A stretch of 64,000 bases of DNA. Origin: Fen-999 sp044220545 (GTDB taxonomy: Bacteria; Pseudomonadota; Gammaproteobacteria; Burkholderiales; Rhodocyclaceae). The stretch is taken from contig JBGAQX010000009.1 in the NCBI GenBank assembly GCA_044220545.1, forward strand, positions 1 to 64,000, read 5' to 3'. The translations under genes and the position numbers were made by a program. The first letter of the stretch is position 1. Every line of letters begins with the position of its first letter. The notes beneath the pieces were generated by a model. It did no database searches. It was not told the DNA's origin and worked only from the letters and a program-made list of their open reading frames with translations. This document shows positions 53,469 to 62,755 of the stretch, one piece after another.

Positions 53469-53971
53469 CCAAGAAGATCCCCCTGGTTCCCCAAGTTGGA
53501 ATCGTCATGGGCTCGGACTCCGACTGGCCGATCATGAAGGCCTGCGCCGAGACCCTGAAGCAGTTCGGCGTCGCCCACGAAGCGAAGGTGCTCTCCGCCC
53601 ACCGGACGCCCGACGCCGCGCTGGACTACGCGGCCACGGCGCAAGATCGCGGCATGAAGGTGCTGATCGGCGCCGCCGGCGGTGCCGCCCATCTGGCCGG
53701 TGTGCTGGCCGCCAAGACCGAACTGCCCGTGCTGGCCGTACCGATGCCCTCCAAGCACTTGCAGGGGCTCGACTCGTTGCTGGCCATGGTCCAGATGCCC
53801 GGTGGCATACCCGTCGCCACCTTCGCCATCGGCGAGGCGGGTGCCACCAACGCGGCGCTGTTTGCCATCGCCATGCTGGCGCTGAACGACGCCGATCTGG
53901 CCAGCAAGCTGTCGGCCTTCCGCGTCAAGCAGACCGAGAAGGTCCTGGCCAAGGCCCTGCCCGAAGTTTGA
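53465..53971 (+). CDS. purE: 5-(carboxyamino)imidazole ribonucleotide mutase
   Basis: Purine biosynthesis mutase (class I PurE), 168 residues. The glycine-rich GIVMGSDSDWPIMK and the catalytic SAHRTPD motif are visible. No adjacent purK is seen. The stop overlaps the tsaC start (TGATG). Confidence 0.96.
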   Translation: MTKKIPLVPQVGIVMGSDSDWPIMKACAETLKQFGVAHEAKVLSAHRTPDAALDYAATAQDRGMKVLIGAAGGAAHLAGVLAAKTELPVLAVPMPSKHLQGLDSLLAMVQMPGGIPVATFAIGEAGATNAALFAIAMLALNDADLASKLSAFRVKQTEKVLAKALPEV

Positions 53972-54939
53972 TGGGCGACATCGATCGGGCGGTTGCCCTG
54001 CTGCGGCAGGGGGAATTGGTCGCCTTTCCGACCGAGACGGTCTACGGCCTTGGCGCCGATGCCTCGAATCCGGTGGCGGTGGCCAGGATCTTCGCCGCCA
54101 AGGGCCGGCCCGCCGATCATCCGCTGATCGTGCACCTGCCGGACGCCAGCCAGCTCGATCAATGGGCGCGCGAGATTCCCGAAACGGCTTTCGCGCTGGC
54201 CAAGGCCTTCTGGCCGGGGCCGCTGACCCTGATTCTCAAGCGCTGGCCGGGTGTGCTCGACGCGATCACCGGCGGCCAGGACACGGTCGGCCTGCGCGTA
54301 CCGAACCATCCGCTGGCACTCGATCTCTTGCGGGAGTTCAATGGCGGCGTGGCGGCGCCGTCGGCCAATCGCTTCGGCCACATCAGCCCGACCACGGCCC
54401 GGCATGTGCGCGACGAACTCGGTGACGCCGTGGCGATGGTTCTCGACGGCGGCCCCTGCCGGGTCGGCATCGAATCCACCATCGTCGACCTGACCGGCGC
54501 GCGGGCAACGATCCTGCGCCCCGGCATGGTCAGCGCGATCGACCTCGGCCGCGTGCTCGGCCGTACGCCGGGGATGGGGGGCGACGACATGCCCCGTGTC
54601 CCGGGCGCCCTCGCCGCGCACTATGCGCCGCGCACGCCGCTGACGTTGCTACAGCCGGATGTCGTCATCTTCGCCGTGCGCGAAGCGCTCGCCGCCAACG
54701 AACGCCTGGGCGTCATCGCGCCGATGGCCTGCCCGATTTCCGACGAGCGGATCGTCTGGCGTCAGATCGCCGGCGAACCGGCGGCGTTTGCCCACGACAT
54801 CTACGCGTTGTTGCGCGAACTGGACGATCTGAATTGTGCCCGCATGGTTGTCCAGAAGCCTCCGCAGAGCGAAAACTGGCGCGCCGTGAATGACCGCCTG
54901 GGCCGGGCGGCCGCGGGATCGGGCTCGACTGGCGCCTGA
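53971..54939 (+). CDS. tsaC: L-threonylcarbamoyladenylate synthase (Sua5/YrdC type)
   Basis: Makes threonylcarbamoyl-AMP for t6A modification of tRNA. The 322-residue protein has an N-terminal YrdC domain (FPTETVYGLGADA, RPADHPLIVHL) and a C-terminal Sua5 domain, so it is the long Sua5 type rather than the short TsaC. The start ATG at 53971 is shared with the purE stop. Confidence 0.94.
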   Translation: MGDIDRAVALLRQGELVAFPTETVYGLGADASNPVAVARIFAAKGRPADHPLIVHLPDASQLDQWAREIPETAFALAKAFWPGPLTLILKRWPGVLDAITGGQDTVGLRVPNHPLALDLLREFNGGVAAPSANRFGHISPTTARHVRDELGDAVAMVLDGGPCRVGIESTIVDLTGARATILRPGMVSAIDLGRVLGRTPGMGGDDMPRVPGALAAHYAPRTPLTLLQPDVVIFAVREALAANERLGVIAPMACPISDERIVWRQIAGEPAAFAHDIYALLRELDDLNCARMVVQKPPQSENWRAVNDRLGRAAAGSGSTGA

Positions 54940-55017
54940 GCCGCGTCGGTCGCCGCGTTGTACTACCATGAACCGTTGCCGTCATTCGAATTCTGAAACC
55001 TATAGGATCTCTACCCT

Positions 55018-55494
55018 ATGCGCTCCTCCCCATTGATCTTGTTGCTGACTGCCAGTCTCTCGTTTCACACCGCCATCGCCGAAACCGTGAGCTGCCCCGA
55101 TCTTGGCTCAGCGGTCCAGGTGGGCGCCTGCCCCTCCGAAGAGGAGCTGCGCTACACCTACACCGGCTATTGCAGCGACAACGCCCGCATGTACGACTCC
55201 AAGGACGACGTGTGTGTCCGCTTCGAGAATTACCGCAAGATGAAGAACGTGGCCTTGTGGGAGTCCGGCGACGGTGCGTTCAGCGGCTATGTTTCGTGCG
55301 ACCTGCCGGCGGCGCGTCTCAAGGCGGCCAAGGCGGCGACGATCATGGTCGCCCGGCAGGGCAGTATCACCCGGTTGGCCTGTGCCTATGGGGAGGGCGT
55401 GATCTTTTCACATCGGACCACCAAGGCCTGCACGCTGGAAGGCGATGGCAATTGCGCGGGCGGTTCGCCGGGCTGCCGGGCCAGTTGCCAGTAA
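55018..55494 (+). CDS. Small secreted, cysteine-rich protein of unknown function
   Basis: A 158-residue product with an N-terminal signal peptide (MRSSPLILLLTASLSFHTAIA). The mature domain has about ten cysteines, likely disulfide bonded in the periplasm (SCPDLGS, GYCSDN, CVRFENYRKMKN, ACAYGEG). Family not recognised. It sits alone, convergent with secF and separated from it by a hairpin. Confidence 0.65.
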   Translation: MRSSPLILLLTASLSFHTAIAETVSCPDLGSAVQVGACPSEEELRYTYTGYCSDNARMYDSKDDVCVRFENYRKMKNVALWESGDGAFSGYVSCDLPAARLKAAKAATIMVARQGSITRLACAYGEGVIFSHRTTKACTLEGDGNCAGGSPGCRASCQ

Positions 55495-55514
55495 GGCCGG
55501 CGCCACCGCCGGCC
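55495..55514. terminator. Hairpin between convergent genes before secF end
   Basis: GGCCGGCG (55495-55502) and CGCCGGCC (55507-55514) form an 8-bp perfect stem with a 4-nt loop between the convergent 55018 gene and secF. There is no T-tract on either side, so it may act only with Rho. Confidence 0.5.
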
Positions 55515-55537
55515 GTGATCGGAAATCGGCGCGCCGA

Positions 55538-56485
55538 CTAGACGCAGGCGCCGTCGTCGGTCATGCCGTCGGGCTTGTCCTTCTTCGCCTTGATGAACTG
55601 GTCGCGCGAGACGCCCATCCACATCACCAGCGGGCTGGCCACCAGTACCGAGGAGTAGATGCCGAACAGGATGCCGATGGTCAGCGCCAGCGCGAAGTAG
55701 TGCAGGGCGGCGCCGCCGAAGATCAGCATCGAGGTGACCATCATCTGGGTGCAGCCGTGGGTGATGATGGTGCGCGAGATGGTGCTGGTGATCGCGTGGT
55801 TGAGCACTTCCGGCGTGGCCAGGCCGCGCTTCTTCTTGAAGGTCTCGCGCACCCGGTCGAACACCACCACGGACTCGTTGACCGAGTAGCCGAGCACCGC
55901 CAGCACCGCCGCCAGCACCGGCAGGGAGAACTCCCACTGGAAGAAGGCGAAGAAGCCGAGAATGATCACCACGTCGTGCAGGTTGGCGATGATCGCCGAG
56001 ACGGCGAAACGCCATTCGAAGCGGATCGCCAGGTAGATGACGATGCCGATGACAACCAGCAGCAGCGCCATGGCGCCGTCGGAAGCCAGCTCCTTGCCCA
56101 CCTGCGGGCCGACGAATTCGACCCGCTTGAGCTGCGGCGCGTCGCCGGCGGCGGTGAGCGAGGCCATGACCCGCTCGCCGACCTTGGCGGTCTCGGTGTC
56201 CTTGGCCAGCGGCACGCGGATCAGCACGTCGCGCGAGGAGCCGAAGTTCTGGACCTGGGTGTCTACGAAACCATCGCTCTCCAACTGCTTGCGGATCTTC
56301 TCCAGCTCCGCCGCCTGCGAATAGCCGACCTCCAGCAGCGTGCCGCCGGTGAATTCGATCGACAGGTGCAGGCCCTTGGTGACGAGGAAAAATACGGCGG
56401 CGATGAAGGTGATCAATGAAATGACGTTGAACACCAGTGCGTGGCGCATGAAGGGGATGTCTTTGCGGATGCGGAAGAATTCCAT
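55538..56485 (-). CDS. secF: Protein translocase subunit SecF
   Basis: Inner-membrane component of the SecDF complex that uses the proton gradient to pull proteins out of SecYEG. The 315-residue, six-helix protein has a periplasmic P1-like domain after helix 1. GYSVNESVVVFDRVRE is the conserved SecF motif. It lies 6 nt after secD. Confidence 0.96.
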   Translation of the reverse strand: MEFFRIRKDIPFMRHALVFNVISLITFIAAVFFLVTKGLHLSIEFTGGTLLEVGYSQAAELEKIRKQLESDGFVDTQVQNFGSSRDVLIRVPLAKDTETAKVGERVMASLTAAGDAPQLKRVEFVGPQVGKELASDGAMALLLVVIGIVIYLAIRFEWRFAVSAIIANLHDVVIILGFFAFFQWEFSLPVLAAVLAVLGYSVNESVVVFDRVRETFKKKRGLATPEVLNHAITSTISRTIITHGCTQMMVTSMLIFGGAALHYFALALTIGILFGIYSSVLVASPLVMWMGVSRDQFIKAKKDKPDGMTDDGACV

Positions 56486-56491
56486 GGCTTG

Positions 56492-58387
56492 CTACCCCTT
56501 CTGTTCGGTGGAGTTGATGGCGATGCCCGGCTTCCACACCTGGCCGATCGACAGCGCGGCAAGCTTCTTGCGCCGACCGTAGATAAGGTTGATCAGGCCG
56601 CGCGATACCACCACGGAGCTGAAGATCGAGGTCAGAATGCCGAGGCAATGCACCACGGCAAACCCGCGCACCGGCCCGGAGCCGAAGATCAGCAGGGCGA
56701 CGCCGGCGATCAGCGTGGTCACGTTGGAGTCGAGAATCGTCGCCCAGGCGCGCTCGTAGCCGGCGGTGATGGCGGCTTGCGGCGTGCTGCCACCGCGCAA
56801 TTCCTCGCGCACCCGTTCGTTGATCAGCACGTTGGCGTCGATGGCCATGCCCAGCGTCAGCGCGATGGCGGCGATACCGGGCAGTGTCAGCGTCGCCTGC
56901 AGGAGCGACAGCAGGGCAACCAGGAACAGCAGGTTGGCCGAGAGCGCCACGACCGAGACGAAGCCGAACAGCAGGTAGTACAGGCTCATGAACACGGCGA
57001 TCGCAACAAAACCCCAAGTGGTCGAGTTGAAGCCCTTCTTGATGTTGTCGGCGCCCAGGCTCGGGCCGATGGTGCGTTCCTCGATGATTTCCATCGGCGC
57101 GGCCAGACTGCCGGCGCGCAGCAGCAGGGCGACGTCGTTGGCTTCGACGGTGCTCATGCGGCCGGAAATCTGCACCCGGCCGCCGCCGATCTCGGTACGG
57201 ATCACCGGCGCGGTCACCACCTCGCCCTTGCCCTTTTCGATGAGCAGGATGGCCATGCGCTTGCCGACGTTGTCACGCGTCACGTCCTTGAAGATGCGCG
57301 CGCCGGCCGAGTCGAGCGTCAGATGCACCGCCGGTTCCTGAGTCTGGCTGTCGAAGCCGGCCTGGGCGTCGGTGAGACGCTCGCCGGTCAGTACCACCTG
57401 CTTCTTCACCAGCAGCGACCGGCCGCCGCGCTCGACGTAGTATTCGGTGCCAACCGGTGGCTGGCCCTTGGCGGCTTGCTCCATCACCGATGGGCTCGCC
57501 GAATTCTCGTCGTCGACCATGCGGATCTCCAGGGTCGCGGTGCGGCCGAGGATATCCTTGGCCTTGGCGGTGTCCTGGACGCCCGGCAGTTGCACGACGA
57601 TGCGGTCGATGCCTTGCTGCTGGATCACCGGCTCGGCGACGCCCAGTTCGTTGATCCGGTTGTGCAGCGTGGTGATGTTCTGCTTGATGGCGAATTCCTG
57701 GATACGCGTTTCGGCGGTCGGCTTGAGCGTTGCCGTCAGCTTGAGGTCGGTGCCATCCTCGCCGTCGACCAGGGTCAGGTCGCCCTGGGTGTTGCCGATG
57801 GCCAGCTTGGCCTTCTCGCGGGTTTCCGCCTCGCGGAATCTGATGACGATGGTTTCACGTTCGCGGCTGATGCCGCCATGGCGGATGCCCTTGTCGCGCA
57901 GCAGGGATCGCAGGTCGGCGCTGGTGGAGTCGAGGCGCTTGGTCAGCGCGCCCTTCATATCCACTTGAAGCAGGAAATGCACGCCACCGCGCAGGTCCAG
58001 GCCCAGGTACATCGGCAGGGCGTGGATGCCGGTCAGCCAGCTCGGGGTGGCGGAGAGCAGATTCAGTGCCACGCTGTACGTGGCGTCGGCCGGATCGGGA
58101 TTGAGCGCCTTCTCGATGGCGTCCTTGGCCTTGAGCTGGTTGTCGGTGTCCGCCAGGCGGACACGGATGCTGTTGGGGTCGGCGAACAGGCCGTTGTGCG
58201 CGATGCCGCCGGACTTGAGGATGTCCTCGATGCGCGACAGCAAGGCGGTATCCACCTTGATGGTGGCCTTGACGCTCGAGACCTGTACGGCCGGCACTTC
58301 GCCGAAGAAGTTCGGCAAGGTATAGAGCAGGCCGAGCACCAGCGCGACGGCGACGATGGCGTTTTTCCAGAGGGGGAAACGGTTCAT
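56492..58387 (-). CDS. secD: Protein translocase subunit SecD
   Basis: A 631-residue inner-membrane partner of SecF with a large periplasmic domain. The DLRGGVHFLLQVDMKGAL segment and the cytoplasmic-side loop AIDANVLINERVREEL are diagnostic. Six transmembrane helices are expected: one N-terminal, five near the C-terminus. Encoded between yajC and secF, the standard proteobacterial order. Confidence 0.97.
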   Translation of the reverse strand: MNRFPLWKNAIVAVALVLGLLYTLPNFFGEVPAVQVSSVKATIKVDTALLSRIEDILKSGGIAHNGLFADPNSIRVRLADTDNQLKAKDAIEKALNPDPADATYSVALNLLSATPSWLTGIHALPMYLGLDLRGGVHFLLQVDMKGALTKRLDSTSADLRSLLRDKGIRHGGISRERETIVIRFREAETREKAKLAIGNTQGDLTLVDGEDGTDLKLTATLKPTAETRIQEFAIKQNITTLHNRINELGVAEPVIQQQGIDRIVVQLPGVQDTAKAKDILGRTATLEIRMVDDENSASPSVMEQAAKGQPPVGTEYYVERGGRSLLVKKQVVLTGERLTDAQAGFDSQTQEPAVHLTLDSAGARIFKDVTRDNVGKRMAILLIEKGKGEVVTAPVIRTEIGGGRVQISGRMSTVEANDVALLLRAGSLAAPMEIIEERTIGPSLGADNIKKGFNSTTWGFVAIAVFMSLYYLLFGFVSVVALSANLLFLVALLSLLQATLTLPGIAAIALTLGMAIDANVLINERVREELRGGSTPQAAITAGYERAWATILDSNVTTLIAGVALLIFGSGPVRGFAVVHCLGILTSIFSSVVVSRGLINLIYGRRKKLAALSIGQVWKPGIAINSTEQKG

Positions 58388-58447
58388 GGCGGGATACCCG
58401 CGCCGGCGCCTGGCGGCACCGGCGGACAGAAGGAAGGGGAAATCGGG

Positions 58448-58792
58448 TTAAAGCGCCTTCAGCGTGCCTTTCGGCAGCAATGCGCTGATGGCCTGTTTCT
58501 GTATCGTCACTTCGATGGGGCCATCCTTGCGTTCGGCCACTTCGACGGTGATGTAATTCTCGCCAACCTTGGTAATGCGCCCGACGATGCCGCCCTGGGT
58601 GACGATCTCGTCGCCCTTCTGCAATTCGCCGACCATTTTCTGATGTTCCTTGGCCTTTCTCATTTGCGGCCGGATCATAAGGAACCAGAGCACGACAAAC
58701 ATCAGAATGATGGGCAACATGCCCATCAGACCCCCGGTGGGATCGTTGGCGGCCGCTGGCGCGGCCTGGGCGTAGGCGTTTGAAATCAACAC
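58448..58792 (-). CDS. yajC: Preprotein translocase subunit YajC
   Basis: A 114-residue single-helix membrane protein of the holo-translocon. The transmembrane helix is near residues 21-40 (MGMLPIILMFVVLWFLMIRP). The start is GTG at 58792 (VLISNAYAQAAP), supported by a TGGAG ribosome site 7 nt upstream; an upstream ATG would overlap the tgt stop. Confidence 0.93.
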   Translation of the reverse strand: MLISNAYAQAAPAAANDPTGGLMGMLPIILMFVVLWFLMIRPQMRKAKEHQKMVGELQKGDEIVTQGGIVGRITKVGENYITVEVAERKDGPIEVTIQKQAISALLPKGTLKAL

Positions 58793-58826
58793 GTTGTACT
58801 CCAGTAGGCGGGAAGTGAACGCGGCA

Positions 58827-59942
58827 TTATACCGGCCCTCGTGCCCGATTCCGCTCGAATTCCAAGCTGTGGTCGGCCAACCGGTTTTCAAGAATGGCCG
58901 CGCGCAATTCTGTCATCAGCGTCTGGTAGTAGAAGAGGTTGTGGATGGTATTGAGCCGGGCACCGAGTATCTCGCCAACCCGGTGCAGATGATGGAGATA
59001 GGCGCGGCTGAAGTTGCGGCAACAGTAGCAAGCGCAAGTCTCGTCCAGGGGCCGGGTGTCGGTCTTGTAACGCGCGTTCTTGATGCGCACGTCACCCCAG
59101 CGGGTGAACAGGTGGCCGTTGCGGGCGTTGCGCGTCGGCATCACGCAGTCGAACATGTCGATGCCCTGGCCAACGGCGTAGACGATGTCCTCCGGCGTGC
59201 CGACGCCCATCAGGTAGCGTGGTTTATCCTCCGGCAGCCGCGGCGCGGTGTGGGCGAGGATGCGGGCGAAGTCCTCCTTCGGCTCGCCCACCGACAGGCC
59301 GCCGATGGCGTAACCATCGAAGCCGATGCCGGTCAGCCCGGCCAGCGACTCGTCGCGCAGGCCCTCGAACATACCGCCCTGGACGATGCCGAACAGGGCA
59401 TTGCCGTTCGCCAGCCGGTCGTGCTCGTCGCGCGAACGGAGCGCCCAGCGCAGGGAAAGCCGCATCGAGTCGCCGGCCTGCCGCTCGTCGGCCGGGTAGG
59501 GCGTGCATTCGTCGAAGATCATGACGATGTCGGAGTCGAGGGTGTGCTGGATGCGCATCGACTCCTCGGGCGTCAGGAACAGCCGGTCGCCGTTGACCGG
59601 CGAAGCAAACTTGACGCCTTCCTCGGTGATCTTGCGCAACGCGCCGAGGCTGAACACCTGGAAGCCGCCGGAATCGGTGAGGATGGGGCGGTCCCAGCCC
59701 ATCAGCCGGTGCAAACCGCCGTGCGCCGCAATCACTTCCAGCCCCGGTCGCAACCAGAGGTGGAAAGTGTTGCCGAGCACTATTTGCGCGCCGACCTCGA
59801 CCAGTTCGTTCGGCGCCATCGCCTTGACCGTGCCATAGGTACCCACCGGCATGAACACCGGTGTCTCGATACTGCCGTGGGCGAGGGTCAGCGTGCCGCG
59901 CCGGGCGGCGCCGGAAGTGGCGTGGAGATCAAATTTCATCAT
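58827..59942 (-). CDS. tgt: tRNA-guanine transglycosylase
   Basis: Exchanges G34 of certain tRNAs for the queuine precursor preQ1. The 371-residue protein has DSGGFQVFSLG in the substrate pocket and the zinc ligands CACYCCRNFSRAYLHHL near the C-terminus. The catalytic aspartate region is DCVMPTRNARNG. ATG at 59942 or 59939 (MMKFD). The start overlaps the end of queA by 14 nt. Confidence 0.97.
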   Translation of the reverse strand: MMKFDLHATSGAARRGTLTLAHGSIETPVFMPVGTYGTVKAMAPNELVEVGAQIVLGNTFHLWLRPGLEVIAAHGGLHRLMGWDRPILTDSGGFQVFSLGALRKITEEGVKFASPVNGDRLFLTPEESMRIQHTLDSDIVMIFDECTPYPADERQAGDSMRLSLRWALRSRDEHDRLANGNALFGIVQGGMFEGLRDESLAGLTGIGFDGYAIGGLSVGEPKEDFARILAHTAPRLPEDKPRYLMGVGTPEDIVYAVGQGIDMFDCVMPTRNARNGHLFTRWGDVRIKNARYKTDTRPLDETCACYCCRNFSRAYLHHLHRVGEILGARLNTIHNLFYYQTLMTELRAAILENRLADHSLEFERNRARGPV

Positions 59943-60966
59943 GTCTTTGGATCAGCATGGCGTCGCCGTAGCTGAAGAATCGGTAGTGGCCGTCGATGGC
60001 GTGTCGGTAGGCGGCGCGGATGTCGTCCAGGCCGCCGAAGGCCGAGACCAGCATCAGCAGCGTCGACCTGGGCAGATGGAAATTGGTCAGCAGCACATCG
60101 ACGATGCGGAACTGGAAGCCGGGTGTGATGAAGAGCTCGCTCTCGCCTTGCTCGGCGCGCAGCGGACCCGCCAGGGCCACCGACTCCAGCGTGCGCAGGG
60201 TGGTCGTGCCCACCGCCACTACCCGGCCACCCCGGGCCCGGCATGCGGCGATGGCGTCGACGGTGGCTTGCGGCACGGCATAGCGTTCGCGGTGCATGCG
60301 GTGCTTGGCGAGGTCGTGCACCCGGACTGGCTGGAACGTGCCTGCGCCGACGTGCAACGTAACGTGTGCGATACCGATGTTGCGCGCCGCCAGTTCGGCG
60401 AGCAGCGGCGCATCGAAATGCAGCCCGGCGGTCGGCGCCGCCACCGACCCCTTGGTCCGGGCGAACACTGTCTGGTAGCGTTCTTCGTCCGGCGTTCGCG
60501 CGGCCCGCTCGATGTAGGGCGGCAATGGCAGCCGGCCATGCCGCTCGATCAGCTCGACGACATCGCCGGGATCGTCGGCGGGGAATTTCAGGCGGTAGAA
60601 CTCGCCGGCGCGGCCCAGCACTTCGACGTCCAGCGCCTCTTCCAGCAACAGCCGCGAGCCGGGTCTGGGCGGCTTGCTGGCACGCACCTGGGCAATCGCC
60701 TCGCCGTCCCCGGCGATCCGCTCCACCAGCACTTCGACCTGACCGCCGCTGTCCTTGCGCCCATACAGGCGGGCATGGATGACCCGCGTGTCGTTCATCA
60801 CCAGCAGGTCGCCGGGCGCCAGCAGGCCGGGCAGGTCGCGGATGCCAAGGTCCGCGAGCCGTGCACCGCGCATCGCCAGCAAACGGCTCGCCGAGCGCTC
60901 GGCGAGCGGCATCTGGGCAATGCGCTCCGGCGGCAGGAGATAGTCGAAGTCGTCGAGCGTAAGCAC
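59929..60966 (-). CDS. queA: S-adenosylmethionine:tRNA ribosyltransferase-isomerase
   Basis: Adds the cyclopentane precursor of queuosine to preQ1-tRNA using SAM. The 345-residue protein begins MLTLDDFDYLLPPERIA and has the conserved MNDTRVIHARL and PTAGLHFD motifs. First gene of queA-tgt-yajC-secD-secF. The gap to tRNA-Leu upstream is about 105 nt and is shared with the tRNA promoter on the other strand. Confidence 0.96.
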   Translation of the reverse strand: MLTLDDFDYLLPPERIAQMPLAERSASRLLAMRGARLADLGIRDLPGLLAPGDLLVMNDTRVIHARLYGRKDSGGQVEVLVERIAGDGEAIAQVRASKPPRPGSRLLLEEALDVEVLGRAGEFYRLKFPADDPGDVVELIERHGRLPLPPYIERAARTPDEERYQTVFARTKGSVAAPTAGLHFDAPLLAELAARNIGIAHVTLHVGAGTFQPVRVHDLAKHRMHRERYAVPQATVDAIAACRARGGRVVAVGTTTLRTLESVALAGPLRAEQGESELFITPGFQFRIVDVLLTNFHLPRSTLLMLVSAFGGLDDIRAAYRHAIDGHYRFFSYGDAMLIQRHDEI

Positions 60967-60996
60967 GGGGGGAAGGTTCGAAATGCGGTGCCTGGG

Positions 60997-61025
60997 TTGA
61001 AGCGGAAGGGCGATTCGCGGATAAT
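60997..61025 (+). promoter_or_regulatory. Sigma70-type promoter of tRNA-Leu
   Basis: TTGAAG (60997-61002) and GATAAT (61020-61025) have 17-nt spacing, and transcription would start near 61032. An 8-bp hairpin (AAGGCGCG 61041-61048 with CGCGCCTT 61056-61063) lies in the tRNA leader and may take part in 5' processing. Confidence 0.65.
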
Positions 61026-61071
61026 GCGGCCCTTCAAACGAAGGCGCGCATTTTACGCGCCTTGCCTCCTG

Positions 61072-61156
61072 GCCGGGATGGCGGAATCGGTAGACGCAGC
61101 GGACTCAAAATCCGCCGCCGCAAGGTGTGTGGGTTCGAGTCCCACTCCCGGCACCA
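61072..61156 (+). tRNA. tRNA-Leu (anticodon CAA)
   Basis: An 85-nt class II tRNA with acceptor stem GCCGGGA/TCCCGGC, anticodon stem GCGGA/TCCGC and anticodon loop CTCAAAA (anticodon CAA, reads UUG). It has a long variable arm, GTTCGAGTC in the T-arm, and an encoded CCA. Its 3' part is duplicated at 63626-63674, which marks it as an integration site. Confidence 0.97.
61102..61150 (+). repeat. 49-bp att-like repeat, left copy (within tRNA-Leu)
   Basis: The segment from the anticodon stem to the acceptor 3' strand is repeated exactly at 63626-63674. Integration of tyrosine-recombinase elements into tRNA genes restores the tRNA at one end and leaves a 3' copy at the other. This copy is the restored tRNA end. 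The following bases to about 61422 hold no gene. Confidence 0.85.
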
Positions 61157-61422
61157 GCAGATCTAATACGTCCTCTTGGCTTAGGATCGTTTACCGACCA
61201 TTGGTCATCGCGTAGCCAGATCGTAGCCGGCTGGAACCCCGCTGATTCTGCTTGCGGGCCTGCTAGTCGGAATTTCTTACACGGCTTTCCGCGCAGCCTA
61301 ACGACGTCTTTCTAAGTCATTGTTTTTGGCGGTCCGGCAGAGATGGGTACGAAATTCGCTTTCCCGTACCGTAGGGTGAAATTGGGCCCGCCACAGTTCC
61401 AAATACAATGAGAGGGGGAAAT

Positions 61423-62001
61423 ATGAACATCAAGTCCACACTCGGCGCCGCGCTTGTCGCTGTAGTCGCCTCGATTTGGTTCTCAGCGCCGGTGTCGGCG
61501 GCGTACGTCGCTATCGACGACAGCGATCTAACGCAGGTGACTATCACCGCTGGCGACTTCGAAGGGGGGTTCAGTGTCAACGGCAGTCTCCTGACGACAG
61601 GACTCGGCAGCAGTGCATCGATTACGCTGGCTGACGGTGGCTACTCGATCTCTGGAAGCTGGATAGACCTCGGGCAGGCCAATGGTCTGCGGGTAGATAT
61701 CTTGTTCGCCCTCCTGGGCGATCCCACCTTTACGACCAGTGGAGTTGAATTCGGCGCAACGTCGTCCGCCACGTCCGGATTTGCGACACTGAACGGCTCC
61801 TTCGGTGGCTACATCGATCCGTCTTCCTATTTCTCTACTGCTCTCCCGACGGTGCTTCAGGACGGACATACCGAGATCGGTGGTTTGCCTTTTCTGAGCG
61901 TCTCGTTCAGGTCGGAGGCGGCGGTCCCGGAGCCAGGTACGCTCGCCCTGCTCGGCTTGGGCCTCGCGGGCATGGCGGTACGGCGCGGACGCAAGCAGTA
62001 G
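61423..62001 (+). CDS. PEP-CTERM sorting-domain protein
   Basis: 192 residues with a signal peptide (MNIKSTLGAALVAVVASIWFSAPVSA) and a low-complexity, Ser/Gly-rich middle. A C-terminal PEP-CTERM signal (VPEPGTLALLGLGLAGMAVRR) would be recognised by an exosortase and anchor or process the protein at the cell surface. A GAGGGGGAA ribosome site precedes the ATG at 61423. It lies between the two att-like repeats and is followed by a good terminator. The exosortase itself is not in the window. Confidence 0.85.
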   Translation: MNIKSTLGAALVAVVASIWFSAPVSAAYVAIDDSDLTQVTITAGDFEGGFSVNGSLLTTGLGSSASITLADGGYSISGSWIDLGQANGLRVDILFALLGDPTFTTSGVEFGATSSATSGFATLNGSFGGYIDPSSYFSTALPTVLQDGHTEIGGLPFLSVSFRSEAAVPEPGTLALLGLGLAGMAVRRGRKQ

Positions 62002-62022
62002 CGGACACAATGCCTGACGACA

Positions 62023-62046
62023 AGCCCCGCTTCGGCGGGGCTTTTT
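62023..62046 (+). terminator. Terminator of the PEP-CTERM gene
   Basis: AGCCCCGC and GCGGGGCT form an 8-bp stem around TTCG, followed by TTTTT. It is a strong intrinsic terminator. Confidence 0.92.
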
Positions 62047-62148
62047 GCTCTTGGGGCTGACCGCCATGGCGTCAACTTCGTCATGCCGGTAACCGGCAAT
62101 GTTCCCTGGCGCGTGAGGCTGACACCGAGGTTGACGCCGATACGACAA

Positions 62149-62720
62149 TCAAAGCATGTTCGTCTCCTCGTCGTTGCCCTTTGGCGCCGCCACCTCGATC
62201 GGGCGGTCGAAGTCGGCGAACGCGGGCAGTTGGACCTTGATGTCGGGTACCGGCGTTTCCTTCGGTGCGAATTCCTCCTCCAGGCCAGCCAGTTCGGGCA
62301 AGGTGCCGGCCTGGAGAGAGCGCCCAGTACTTGAGCCAACTCGACTTCACGGGCGCCGCGCGCCGCCAGGTCGAGCAAGCCGACCATGACTTTGCGGGCT
62401 TGCCGTTCCGGGAGCATCTCGCTGAGTCGCTCCCAGGTCAGTCGGTACTCGGCGCGATGTCCGATTGGCCGCGAGGGGACGTTGTAGAGGATGCGCTCGA
62501 CGCTCACCATGCAATACTTGGTGACCCCGGGCTTCGGTCTCTTCAAGCTCGCTGGTTCGGGGGATAGGCCGCGCTCTGAGTGCCGCGCTCTTCCGTCACC
62601 TTCGCCGCTATCCGTCGATTCAGGCGCGCTACCACGTCGGCGATGAAGCGCCGGTAGTCGGTCGGTTCGAAGAAGTTCCGGTGCCCGTGCCCTTCCGCTC
62701 TCTGGCGAAGCTTTTCAACT
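62149..62720 (-). pseudogene. IS21-family transposase (IstA) C-terminal remnant
   Basis: Pieces of an IstA C-terminus are spread over all three minus-strand frames. They read TDYRRFIADVVARLNRR (about 62600-62670), VERILYNVPSRPIGHR (about 62455-62505), EYRLTWERLSEMLPERQARKV (about 62390-62450), and TLPELAGLEEEF to a stop at 62149. The join after PSRPIGHR lacks the segment normally found before YRLTWERL, so there is an internal deletion besides frameshifts. No istB follows. It is a dead insertion-sequence relic. Confidence 0.75.
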
Positions 62721-62755
62721 GATGCAAGAGTGGGCAAGGGTTTGCAGCCTGAAGG

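Noticed and set aside
61408..61422. Earlier ATG for the PEP-CTERM gene
   Set aside because: The ATG at 61423 has a GAGGGGGAA ribosome site and directly starts the signal peptide; the extra five residues do not.
61857..62546. A single 229-codon minus-strand gene
   Set aside because: Only its N-terminal part resembles IstA. The rest is arginine-rich out-of-frame translation, so it is recorded as a transposase relic.
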